Shown one piece after another: positions 51,581-58,990 of a stretch of 64,000 nucleotides of DNA (position 1 is its first letter; every line of letters starts with the position of its first letter). The notes below the pieces were generated by a model that ran no database searches, was not told the origin of the DNA, and worked only from the letters and a program-made list of their open reading frames with translations. The translations under genes and the position numbers were made by a program. Source of the stretch: Parvibaculum sp049671045 (GTDB taxonomy: Bacteria > Pseudomonadota > Alphaproteobacteria > Parvibaculales > Parvibaculaceae); assembly GCF_049671045.1 (NCBI RefSeq), contig NZ_JBATUH010000127.1, positions 1 to 64,000 on the forward strand, given 5' to 3'.

Positions 51581-52861
51581 ATGGCCGAAGTGAAGAGCGA
51601 TGCGCTTGCCGGCCGTCGCAGCCAGTTTCTCGCAATCGCCACGCTGCTGGCGAATGCATATCTCTTCGCCTTCGGTCTCGATGGCGGGATTTCGACGCTC
51701 GACGAGGCGCTGAAGGGACTCTGGCAGATCGGCGCGCTCTCCGCGATCCGCGAGGCAGTGGCGATCGCCGTCCTGTTTGCGGCCGTACCGATGTTGCTGC
51801 TGCTCGTCTTTGTGCCGCATCTGCCGAAGCGGGTCTTTCTTCCGCCGCTCGTCTTCGTGCTCTGGGCGGGGCTTGGCGCACCGCCTTTCGCCTTCAGGCA
51901 GGGCACGCCGCTTGCCAGCTTCCTGCTTTGCGCAAGCCAGCTCGCAGTTTTCCTGTTCGCCACCGCGCTGGTGAAGCGGCGGACGGGGCGCTGGCATCTC
52001 GCCGTTTCAGATCTGCCGGTGAAGACGCATCTCCTGCGGCGAGTGCTCCTCGCTGTGGTGGCGACCCTCGCCATCGTCCTGGTCGCGCTGCCGCTTCTCG
52101 GCGCGGCCCTGCTTGCGGCAACGGTGGAGCGGCAGACGGATGGCTATATTCGCTTCACGGCAAGGGGCATCGAGGCGGGCGAAACTGTGCTCGAGAAAGA
52201 GGGCAGGACCGTGCGGCTCGTCGGCATGATCCATATCGGCGAGCGTGCCTTCTATGAAAATCTCTTTGCGGGTATTCCGCCGCGCGCGCTGGTCCTCGTC
52301 GAAGGCGTGTCCGACGAGCAGGGGCGGCTGAAGGGCGAGTTCTCCTATCGCCGCCTTGCTCGCGCGCTCGGTCTTGAGGAGCAGGTGGAAGTGCAATCCG
52401 CCTGGATGAGCGGCGGCGCGGCAGGGCAGGCAGTACAGGCAGGGCAGGCGGGGAAAATGGCGAGCGCGGCCGCCGCGCCGGTCCCGAGCGGCGGGCAGCG
52501 CCCCGTCATCATGCGGGCAGATGTCGATGTGTCCGATCTCTCCGATCCGACGATCAGCTTTCTCCGCGAGGTCGGCGCGATCTATGGCAGCCACTCGCTG
52601 CTGGAGGCATTCCGCCGCCTCGATGCGATGAGCAAGCGCTTCTCCGAGAAGGACCTTTCGACCGTCTATGCCGATCTCATCGACAGGCGCAACGCGGCGC
52701 TGATCGCGGTCTTCGACCGGGAGGCGCAAGGCCATGACGTGATCGTCATTCCGTGGGGCGCGGAGCACATGCCCGGCATCGAGAAGGCGCTGCGCGAGCG
52801 CGGCTACGAGGTCCGTTCGCGCCGCGTGCTCGATGCGGTGCGCTACGCTTCGCTTTTCTAG
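51581..52861 (+). CDS. TraB/TIKI-superfamily membrane protein
   Basis: 426 residues. About four hydrophobic segments lie in the first 190 residues (for example LVFVPHLPKRVFLPPLVFVLWAGL and LLAVVATLAIVLVALPLLGAALLAA). A C-terminal TraB/TIKI-like domain carries the paired motifs LVGMIHIGERAFYENL and VIPWGAEHMPGIEKAL, plus VLVEGVSDEQG, which supply the metal-ligand His and Glu. TIKI proteins are metalloproteases and TraB/PrgY inhibits pheromone signals; the function here is unknown. Residues 280-291 contain a 6-residue tandem duplication encoded by the repeat at 52420-52449. It starts behind the 14-bp repeats. Confidence 0.8.
   Translation: MAEVKSDALAGRRSQFLAIATLLANAYLFAFGLDGGISTLDEALKGLWQIGALSAIREAVAIAVLFAAVPMLLLLVFVPHLPKRVFLPPLVFVLWAGLGAPPFAFRQGTPLASFLLCASQLAVFLFATALVKRRTGRWHLAVSDLPVKTHLLRRVLLAVVATLAIVLVALPLLGAALLAATVERQTDGYIRFTARGIEAGETVLEKEGRTVRLVGMIHIGERAFYENLFAGIPPRALVLVEGVSDEQGRLKGEFSYRRLARALGLEEQVEVQSAWMSGGAAGQAVQAGQAGKMASAAAAPVPSGGQRPVIMRADVDVSDLSDPTISFLREVGAIYGSHSLLEAFRRLDAMSKRFSEKDLSTVYADLIDRRNAALIAVFDREAQGHDVIVIPWGAEHMPGIEKALRERGYEVRSRRVLDAVRYASLF
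52420..52449. repeat. in-gene 18-bp-period direct repeat
   Basis: GGCAGGGCAGGC occurs at 52420-52431 and again at 52438-52449. In the TraB-like gene it encodes a Gly/Gln/Ala-rich linker (AGQAVQ-AGQAGK), a likely slippage duplication in a surface loop. Confidence 0.65.
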
Positions 52862-52871
52862 CGCCGCTCTC

Positions 52872-53519
52872 CTACTTCGGAAAAAGCGGGAGATAAGGCT
52901 CTGCTTCCTCGAGCACACGGGCATAGGAGGGGCGCGCGAGCAGGCGGTCGAAATATTGGGCGACCTTCCGATGCGCCTTGCCGATGGGTAGAACCTTGCT
53001 GGCGTAGAAGAGCGCGGGCGCGGCGGCGCAATCGGCCATGCTGAAGCCGTCGCCCATGATCCAGACCTTCGTGCCGATCTCGCTCTCGATCATGTCATAG
53101 GCGGTGGCAAGAAGCTTTCGCGCCTCCTCGACGCCATAGGGATCGTGCATGCCTTCCGGGCGCAGCCGGTCGGTGACGATCTTCTGCATCGGCACGTTCA
53201 CATAGAGATCGAAAAAGCGGTCCCGCATCCGCACCTGCCGCGCGAGGTCGGCGTCGGTCGGCACGAGTTCCTCCTTGCCCGGATAATGCTGCGCCAGATA
53301 CTCGATGATGATGCTCGATTCCGGTACCGTCCGCCCTCTCTTGTGGTCGCGCAGAACCGGAAACTTGCCGACGGGCCAGAGATCGGTGAGTTCCGCGCGC
53401 GACGCCGGATCGCCGAGGTCGATCATGTGCGGCGTGAAGGGCGTGTCGTTCTCGTAAAGCGCGATGAGTGCCTTCTGGCAGAAGGACGACATCGGATGGA
53501 ACAAGAGTTCAAGCGACAT
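52872..53519 (-). CDS. glutathione S-transferase family protein
   Basis: 215-residue GST. The N-terminal thioredoxin-like domain reads LELLFHPMSSFCQKALIAL with a Ser-x-x-Cys in the active-site region, then GKFPVLRDHKRGRTVPESSIIIEYL (cis-Pro and glutathione-contact E-S). The C-terminal helical domain ends with MGDGFSMADCAAAPALFY (N-capping box). AGAGAGGTCCC precedes ATG 53519. It is separate from the atu-linked GST and of a different subtype. Substrate unknown. Confidence 0.92.
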   Translation of the reverse strand: MSLELLFHPMSSFCQKALIALYENDTPFTPHMIDLGDPASRAELTDLWPVGKFPVLRDHKRGRTVPESSIIIEYLAQHYPGKEELVPTDADLARQVRMRDRFFDLYVNVPMQKIVTDRLRPEGMHDPYGVEEARKLLATAYDMIESEIGTKVWIMGDGFSMADCAAAPALFYASKVLPIGKAHRKVAQYFDRLLARPSYARVLEEAEPYLPLFPK

Positions 53520-53572
53520 GGGACCTCTCTTCCTGGCGCATGCGGGTCTGCGGCCACGCGCCGCCGACGGTG

Positions 53573-54322
53573 CTATTTGGCGGCGGCTTTCAATGCGGGG
53601 CCGGAGAATTCCGTCTCGATCAGAATTTCGACCCTGTCGCTCACGCCCATGGCGGAACCCGCCGGCGGAATGCCGTAGCTGATGCCGAACTCCGAGCGAT
53701 TGAGAAATCCGCGCGCCGAAAAGCCGATGCGCGCATTGGGGTCCATCGGATGGCCCGCATAGCCGCCATTGAACGCGACATCGAGCGTCACCGGCTTCGT
53801 CACGCCATGCATGGTGAAGTCGCCCGTGACCCGCGCGCTCGTCGCGCCCGTCATCTCGATGGATGTCGATTGGAAAGTCATCTTTGGATATTTCGCCGCG
53901 TCGAGCCATTGCGCGCCGCGCAGCGCGGCGACGAAGCCCGCGGGCGGGTTGTCGCACTCGATGGACGCGGGATCGATGGTGACGGAGAGACGGGCCGCGG
54001 GCGGATTGCGCGGATCGCCTTCGAGTTTCGCGTCGTAGCGCGTGAACCGTCCGGTGAAGTAGGAGAAGCCGAGATGATCGACGCGGAAGATGATGCTCGT
54101 GTGAGACTTGTCGATCGTATAGACGCCGGCCGGAACCGGCTCGGTGGCGGCCGGGGCGGGCGCCGCGGGTGCTGCGGGCGCCGTCTCCTTCGCGGCATCG
54201 GCCGCTCGCGCAACGGAGATGTTCGCTCCGAGCGCGGCGCAGACGAATGCCGCGAGAATGATGCGCTTCATGCCGCGCTTGCCGGATTGCGCGCTGCCAG
54301 CACTCTCAAGTCCGATATCCAT
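53573..54322 (-). CDS. YceI family periplasmic protein
   Basis: 249 residues: an extended N-terminus, signal peptide (about 18-40, MKRIILAAFVCAALGANISVARA), an Ala/Pro-rich linker, and a YceI beta-barrel (YTIDKSHTSIIFRVDHLGFSYFTGRF onward). Family members bind polyisoprenoids such as ubiquinone precursors in a lipocalin-like pocket. ATG 54322 is chosen because GGGGAGACGGCAAA precedes it; the internal ATG at 54271 begins the signal peptide proper but has no ribosome binding site. An isoprenoid-binding role would be notable beside terpene catabolism but is speculative. Confidence 0.9.
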   Translation of the reverse strand: MDIGLESAGSAQSGKRGMKRIILAAFVCAALGANISVARAADAAKETAPAAPAAPAPAATEPVPAGVYTIDKSHTSIIFRVDHLGFSYFTGRFTRYDAKLEGDPRNPPAARLSVTIDPASIECDNPPAGFVAALRGAQWLDAAKYPKMTFQSTSIEMTGATSARVTGDFTMHGVTKPVTLDVAFNGGYAGHPMDPNARIGFSARGFLNRSEFGISYGIPPAGSAMGVSDRVEILIETEFSGPALKAAAK

Positions 54323-54390
54323 TTTGCCGTCTCCCCTTGGCAACTGTTCGCCGCGTCCATTGCGGCGCGCGCTCGTGCCCGAGCGGTGCC

Positions 54391-54801
54391 TTACGATGCT
54401 TGCTCGCAATTGATCATCCAGGGCGTGCCATAGCGATCGACCACCATGCCGTAGCGCGCGGCCCAGAATGTCTGCTGGATCGGCATGCGTACCGTGCCGC
54501 CTTCCGCCAGCGCGTGAAAGATGCGTTCCGCTTCGGCGGTCTTCTCGACATTGAGGCAGACCGATATGCCCTGCGCCTTCTCGAAATGCTCGGCCGGCGC
54601 GTCGGACCCCATCAGGATCGTATCGCCCACGACGAGACGCGCATGCATGATCTTGCCGCGCCATTCGGGCGATACTTGCTCGGCCATGGGCGAACCTTCA
54701 TGCGTGAACATGGCTTCGATCCTGCCGCCCAGGCACTTCTCATAGAATCTGAAGGCTTCCTCGCATGTGCCGTCGAAATTGAGATAGGGGTTCAGTTTCA
54801 T
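54391..54801 (-). CDS. VOC family protein (PhnB-like)
   Basis: 136-residue vicinal-oxygen-chelate fold protein of the PhnB / 3-demethylubiquinone-methyltransferase-like group: KLNPYLNFDGTCEEAFRFYEKCLGG at the start and WAARYGMVVDRYGTPWMINCE at the end. It is the third structural gene of an ArsR-led operon with two SRPBCC proteins, a combination frequent in rhizobia and relatives. GGGAGGAACGC precedes ATG 54801. Ligand unknown. Confidence 0.92.
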   Translation of the reverse strand: MKLNPYLNFDGTCEEAFRFYEKCLGGRIEAMFTHEGSPMAEQVSPEWRGKIMHARLVVGDTILMGSDAPAEHFEKAQGISVCLNVEKTAEAERIFHALAEGGTVRMPIQQTFWAARYGMVVDRYGTPWMINCEQAS

Positions 54802-54853
54802 ATGCGTTCCTCCCGTATAGCGATTATGGCTGAGTAAGGGGATCTGGTGCCCT

Positions 54854-55372
54854 TCAGAGCTTCGCCAGATAGGCGGCGAGCTGGTCCCAGCTCCCATCGG
54901 TTCCCAGTCTCATCCCTTCGAGATTTTCCACGAATGTCCCGCGCTCTTCCTCGGTTGCGTTGATGGGCACGGCGCGATCGGTGACGAGCGTCCTGCCGTC
55001 CCGCTCCTCGAACGTCGTGCTGCTCAGAAGCTCGAGCGGCCAGCTTTCGCTCAGCGGATGGCGGGTGATGCCCGCTTTTTCATCCGAAAAGGAAACGACG
55101 AAGACGATCCGTTCCGGTTCGACGATTTCGCGGTATACCCATTTGCCCCACATCGTCTCTCCCGTCGGCGCCCTCATGCCATAATGGAATATTCCGCCGG
55201 GGCGCAGATCGACCTTGCAGGCGAGCATGGCGAAGCCCGTCGGTCCCCACCATTCGTTCAGCCGCTCGCTTTCCGTGAAGGCGCGCCACACGACGTCGCG
55301 CGGCGCGTCGAACATACGTGCAAGGACGAATTCGCTCGTGGCGGCCGCGCCGCTCCTGTCGTTCGCGTTCAT
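54854..55372 (-). CDS. SRPBCC (AHSA1-type) protein 2
   Basis: 172-residue START/Bet v1-like fold protein of the activator-of-Hsp90-like group: FVLARMFDAPRDVVWRAFTESERLNEWWGP near the N-terminus, the strand motif VDLRPGGIFHYGMRAPTG, and the C-terminal helix GTDGSWDQLAAYLA. These proteins hold a hydrophobic ligand cavity. Its start overlaps the stop of the upstream SRPBCC gene (55369), indicating coupling. Ligand unknown. Confidence 0.92.
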   Translation of the reverse strand: MNANDRSGAAATSEFVLARMFDAPRDVVWRAFTESERLNEWWGPTGFAMLACKVDLRPGGIFHYGMRAPTGETMWGKWVYREIVEPERIVFVVSFSDEKAGITRHPLSESWPLELLSSTTFEERDGRTLVTDRAVPINATEEERGTFVENLEGMRLGTDGSWDQLAAYLAKL

Positions 55373-55848
55373 GCCTGTCCACCCCGTGCCCGCATGGCGC
55401 GCAGAAGATCGTCCAGCCTGTTGAAGCTGCTCGACCAGCCGCCGCGATGTCCGTCGCGCTCGGCGGTGGAGGGCAGGAATTCCTGCCGGAAGAACATCTT
55501 CGTCCTGTTGCCTTCCTCGGCAAAGGTCACGGTCACCAGTGTCTCATGGCCATGGGCGGGGTGTTCCTTGTCCCATGCGAAAGTGTAGACGAGCCGTTCC
55601 GGCGCGACGACCTCGCGGTAATGGCCGCCCTGCCAGAGATCGACGCCTCCGGCGACCGGCCGCAGGCAGGCGCGCCAGGCGCCGCCCGGCCGCACATCCA
55701 TTTCGACATGGATGGCCGGATGATGGCGCGGGCCGATCCATTTTCCGAAGTGCTGCGGGTCGGTCCAGAGCCTGAAGATCAGTTCGCGCGGCGCGTCGAA
55801 CAAGCGCGTGATCTCCAGCACCGTGTCGGCATCAGCCGTTGCGTCCAT
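55369..55848 (-). CDS. SRPBCC (AHSA1-type) protein 1
   Basis: 159-residue paralogue of the next gene: LEITRLFDAPRELIFRLWTDPQHFGKWIGP, DVRPGGAWRACLRPV, and C-terminal GGWSSSFNRLDDLLRAM. ATG 55848 is supported by GAAGGAGGACGAGC and lies inside the end of the ArsR gene, so the operon is ArsR, SRPBCC1, SRPBCC2, VOC with every junction but the last overlapping. Confidence 0.92.
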   Translation of the reverse strand: MDATADADTVLEITRLFDAPRELIFRLWTDPQHFGKWIGPRHHPAIHVEMDVRPGGAWRACLRPVAGGVDLWQGGHYREVVAPERLVYTFAWDKEHPAHGHETLVTVTFAEEGNRTKMFFRQEFLPSTAERDGHRGGWSSSFNRLDDLLRAMRARGGQA

Positions 55849-56182
55849 GCTCGTCCTCCTTCGCCTGAATTTCGCGCAGATAATCGTCAAGCCGGTCGAA
55901 GCTCTGTTCCCAGAACCGCCGGTAATGCTCGATCCACTCGGCCGCTTCCTTGAGCGCGCCGGGCGCTATCCGGCAGGGCCGCGACTGGGCATCCCGCCCG
56001 CGCGAGATGAGCCCTGCGCGCTCCAGCACCTTGAGATGTTTTGAAATGGCCGGAAGGCTCATCTCGAACGGCCTGGCAAGCTCGCTCACCGATGCTTCGC
56101 CGAGCGATAGCCGCGCGAGAATGGCCCGCCGCGTGGGGTCGGAGAGAGCCGAGAAGGTGGAGCTGAGGCGATCCGTCGACAC
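55832..56182 (-). CDS. ArsR family regulator of the SRPBCC operon
   Basis: 116-residue winged-helix protein: FSALSDPTRRAILARLSLGEASVSELARPFEMSLPAISKHLKVLERAGLI. No metal-binding cysteine pair is visible. It belongs to the ArsR group that is usually co-transcribed with AHSA1-type proteins. Autoregulation is likely: a 14-bp palindrome lies 25-38 bp upstream of its start. Confidence 0.94.
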   Translation of the reverse strand: MSTDRLSSTFSALSDPTRRAILARLSLGEASVSELARPFEMSLPAISKHLKVLERAGLISRGRDAQSRPCRIAPGALKEAAEWIEHYRRFWEQSFDRLDDYLREIQAKEDEHGRNG

Positions 56183-56199
56183 TTTGCAATGAACCTGCT

Positions 56200-56225
56200 G
56201 GTTAAATAACCGATCGGTTAAATAA
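56200..56225. promoter_or_regulatory. candidate ArsR operator
   Basis: TAACCGATCGGTTA (56207-56220) is a perfect 14-bp palindrome. It is embedded in two direct copies of GGTTAAATAA (56200-56209 and 56216-56225), immediately upstream of the ArsR start. Confidence 0.65.
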
Positions 56226-56278
56226 ATCTGTCGCAGCGGCGAGTCAAGATTCGTGATGTGGCGGCGTGGAAAGGCCGG

Positions 56279-56518
56279 TCAGGCTCCGAGCAGCGAGCGG
56301 ATGCGGGCAAGCGCCATGGCAGGCGCCGCGGCTTTCTCGCCGAGCGTTCCGATGCGTTGGGGAAGGGTCGCAATCACTTCGCGGCGGCGCGAGGCGCTCA
56401 TCGCGCTCCATTGCGCGATCTCGTCGATTGTCCGTCCGCAGCCTGTGCAAAGGCGGCTTTCCGCGTCCATGACGCAGACATTGATGCAGGGTGAGGCAAT
56501 CGGAGGCAGGGCCGTCAC
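56279..56518 (-). CDS. DUF1289 cysteine-motif protein
   Basis: 79-residue protein of the DUF1289 family with the full cysteine pattern SPCINVCVMDAESRLCTGCGRTIDEI (four cysteines at about 11-27), probably binding zinc or an iron-sulfur cluster. Function unknown. It is divergent from cobT with an 85-bp spacer. Confidence 0.92.
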   Translation of the reverse strand: MTALPPIASPCINVCVMDAESRLCTGCGRTIDEIAQWSAMSASRRREVIATLPQRIGTLGEKAAAPAMALARIRSLLGA

Positions 56519-56603
56519 GTCATTTTCTCATTCTATGGCGGGTGCGGGCAGGGTATAGCAACGCAATCCCCCCGCCCAGCCGCTCAAGGCGAGACAAATC
56601 AAA

Positions 56604-57590
56604 ATGACCCGCTCCATCACTGGCCTGCCTTTCGATGACATCCGCGATCTGCTTGCAGCTCTTCCTGCCGGCGACCGCGATTCCGCTGCCGCCGTTCATC
56701 TGCGCAATCGCAATCTCGTGAAGCCCGAAGGCGGTCTGGGGCGCCTCGAAGAGATCGTGGAATGGCTCGCTCGCTGGCAGGCACTGGCGAAGCCCTCGGT
56801 GCATCGCCCGCTCGTCGCGATCTTTGCCGCGACGCATGGCGTGGCGAAGCGCACGACGGGCAAGGCGTTCTGCTCGACGCGCGAGATGGTCGATATTTTC
56901 GCGGCGGGCGGCGCGGCCGTGAACCAGCTCGCGCTGGCGGCGAATGCGGGGCTCAAGGTGTTCGATCTCGCGCTCGACATGCCGACGCCGGACATTGCGG
57001 AGGAGGCCGCGCTTTCCGAGCCCGCCTGCGCGGCGACGATGGCCTTCGGCATGGAGGCGATTGCGGGGGGTACGGATCTTCTCTGCGTGGGTGCGGAGGG
57101 CGTCGGCAATGGCGCGGTCGCGGCGGCGCTCGCCTGCGCGCTTTTCGGCGGCGAGCCCGGCGACTGGACGGAGGACGCAACCGAGGCGGAAATCGTCCGC
57201 GAGGCGCTGGCGCTTCATGGCTCCGCGCTCAAGGACCCGCTCGAGGCGCTTCGCCGCGTCGGCGGGCGCGAGATTGCCGCCGTGGCCGGCGCGATCATCG
57301 CCGCGCGCTATCAGCGCATCCCCGTCCTGCTCGATGGCTTCGTCACCTGCGCCGCTGCGGCCGTGCTCCAGAAGGCCGAGCCCACGGCGATCGACCATTG
57401 CACGGCGGCGCATCGCTCCGGCAGCGCCGCCCATGACCGGCTGCTGGCCGCCCTCGGCAAGCGCCCGCTGCTCGATCTCGGCGTGAGCCTTGGCGACGGC
57501 GCGGGCGCGGCGCTCGCCATAACGATGGTGAAGACGGCCGCCGCCGCCTATGCGGGTATGACCACGCGGGTGGAGGCCGGCCTCGTCTGA
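56604..57590 (+). CDS. cobT: nicotinate-nucleotide--dimethylbenzimidazole phosphoribosyltransferase
   Basis: Makes alpha-ribazole 5'-phosphate from nicotinate mononucleotide and 5,6-dimethylbenzimidazole for the lower ligand of cobalamin. 328 residues: KPEGGLGRLEEIVEWLARWQ, the GMEAIAGGTDLLCVGAEGVGN region, the VLLDGFVTCAAAAVL motif, and the catalytic glutamate near the C-terminus in TTRVEAGLV. No cobS or cobU is adjacent and no cobalamin riboswitch is visible in the leader. Confidence 0.95.
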   Translation: MTRSITGLPFDDIRDLLAALPAGDRDSAAAVHLRNRNLVKPEGGLGRLEEIVEWLARWQALAKPSVHRPLVAIFAATHGVAKRTTGKAFCSTREMVDIFAAGGAAVNQLALAANAGLKVFDLALDMPTPDIAEEAALSEPACAATMAFGMEAIAGGTDLLCVGAEGVGNGAVAAALACALFGGEPGDWTEDATEAEIVREALALHGSALKDPLEALRRVGGREIAAVAGAIIAARYQRIPVLLDGFVTCAAAAVLQKAEPTAIDHCTAAHRSGSAAHDRLLAALGKRPLLDLGVSLGDGAGAALAITMVKTAAAAYAGMTTRVEAGLV

Positions 57591-57660
57591 GCCTTGCCTC
57601 GCCTGAATCCTGCCTCGTCGAGGCCGAGCCTGTGTCAAGCCGCCGCTTGACAGCCCGCAA

Positions 57661-57675
57661 TGAAAATGAAATTCA
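57661..57675. promoter_or_regulatory. Fur-box-like site upstream of imelysin gene
   Basis: TGAAAATGAAATTCA matches 11 of 15 positions of the Fur 7-1-7 consensus (TGATAATGATTATCA), with arms AATGA/TCATT at 57665-57677. It lies 58 bp upstream of the imelysin start. In alphaproteobacteria Fur-type proteins may sense manganese or be replaced by Irr/RirA, so the regulator is uncertain. Confidence 0.5.
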
Positions 57676-57732
57676 TTCGCAACTCATGGCCCGGGCACGG
57701 GGCTCCGGCCGGTTTGCGGATGGGCAGAAGCG

Positions 57733-58983
57733 ATGCGAAGGACGGCCGGACTGAGAAGCCGCGGGCTCAAGGCGAAGTTTTTGACCGCGGCGGCGCTTGC
57801 CGCCCTGCTTCTTCCTGCCCAGATCGCCCCGGCTTTGGCGTCGGGGCCCGGCGGCGTTCCGGCAAGCTTCGCCTTGCCCGGCGGCGCGGCGCCGACCTAT
57901 GGCGCTGCGGCAGAAATCGTCTCCTATGTCGACCTCGTGCATCGCTCCTATGAGGAGGCCTATGACAAGGCCGTGGCGATGAAATCCGCCATCGGCGCGC
58001 TGCTCGACAAGCCGAGCGAGAGCAATCTCGCCGCCGCCCGCAAGGCATGGATCGCCGCCCATGTCGCCTATTCCCGCACCGAGACTTTCCGCTTCTATGA
58101 AGGGCCGATCGACTTCGCCAAGAACGCGAAGGGCGACGAGGGGCCGGAAGGCCGCCTCAACGCCTGGCCGCTCAACGAAGCCTTCATCGATTATGTGAAG
58201 GGCAATCCGAAGGCGGGCCTCGTCAACGATCCCTCGATCCCGATCACGGTGAAGAGCATCCGCGAGCGCGATCAGGTGAGCGACGAGGCCGATGTGACGA
58301 CGGGCTTCCACGCCGTCGAGTTTCTGCTCTGGGGGCAGGATTTGAGCACGAAGGGGCCGGGTGCGCGTCCGGCATCCGACTATGCCTCGGGCGACCCGAT
58401 CCGCGAGCGCCGCCGCCTCTATCTCTCCACCGTGACGGACATGATCGCCGACGATCTTCTCTGGCTCACGGCGCAGTGGGATGTGCGAAACGCCAATGTC
58501 TATGCGAAGAATTTTCTCGCCTATGACCAGCGCGACGCGCTCGGCCGCATCCTGACCGGCATGGCGACGCTCGGCGCCGTCGAGCTTGCGACGGAGCGCA
58601 TGAGTGTCGCGCTCGATTCCGGCGATCAGGAAGACGAACCCTCCTGCTTCAGCGATACGACGCATCTCGTCTATCGCGCCGACCAGGAGAGCATTTCCAA
58701 CGTCTATTTCGGCGAGTTCGGCGGCTGGAAGGGCGCGGGGCTCCAGAGCCTCGTCGCCCGTGTCGATCCCGAACTCGACAAGCGCGTCGCGGCGCAGATC
58801 AGGAAGACGAGCGCGGCCGTCGCCGCGATCCCCGCGCCGGTGGATCGCATCCTCGCTAGCCCCAAGGGCGGCAAGGAACGCGCGACGATGGAAAAGGCGA
58901 TCGCCGAACTCGAAGCCCAGAGCACGCTCTTCGTCGAAATCGGCAAGCGGCTCGGCGTCGCCGTGAACATTGCCGCGGAGTAG
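57733..58983 (+). CDS. imelysin family (IrpA-like) periplasmic protein
   Basis: 416 residues with a signal peptide (1-36, ending APALA) and a two-domain helical imelysin fold. The conserved GxHxxE motif is present as GFHAVEFLLWG (about 190-200). Imelysin-like proteins are iron-regulated, surface or periplasmic, and related to EfeO; metal binding by GxHxxE is proposed for the family. It is followed by the DUF1111 di-haem protein, a conserved pairing in proteobacteria. A Fur-like box lies upstream. Confidence 0.93.
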   Translation: MRRTAGLRSRGLKAKFLTAAALAALLLPAQIAPALASGPGGVPASFALPGGAAPTYGAAAEIVSYVDLVHRSYEEAYDKAVAMKSAIGALLDKPSESNLAAARKAWIAAHVAYSRTETFRFYEGPIDFAKNAKGDEGPEGRLNAWPLNEAFIDYVKGNPKAGLVNDPSIPITVKSIRERDQVSDEADVTTGFHAVEFLLWGQDLSTKGPGARPASDYASGDPIRERRRLYLSTVTDMIADDLLWLTAQWDVRNANVYAKNFLAYDQRDALGRILTGMATLGAVELATERMSVALDSGDQEDEPSCFSDTTHLVYRADQESISNVYFGEFGGWKGAGLQSLVARVDPELDKRVAAQIRKTSAAVAAIPAPVDRILASPKGGKERATMEKAIAELEAQSTLFVEIGKRLGVAVNIAAE

Positions 58984-58990
58984 CCTCATC

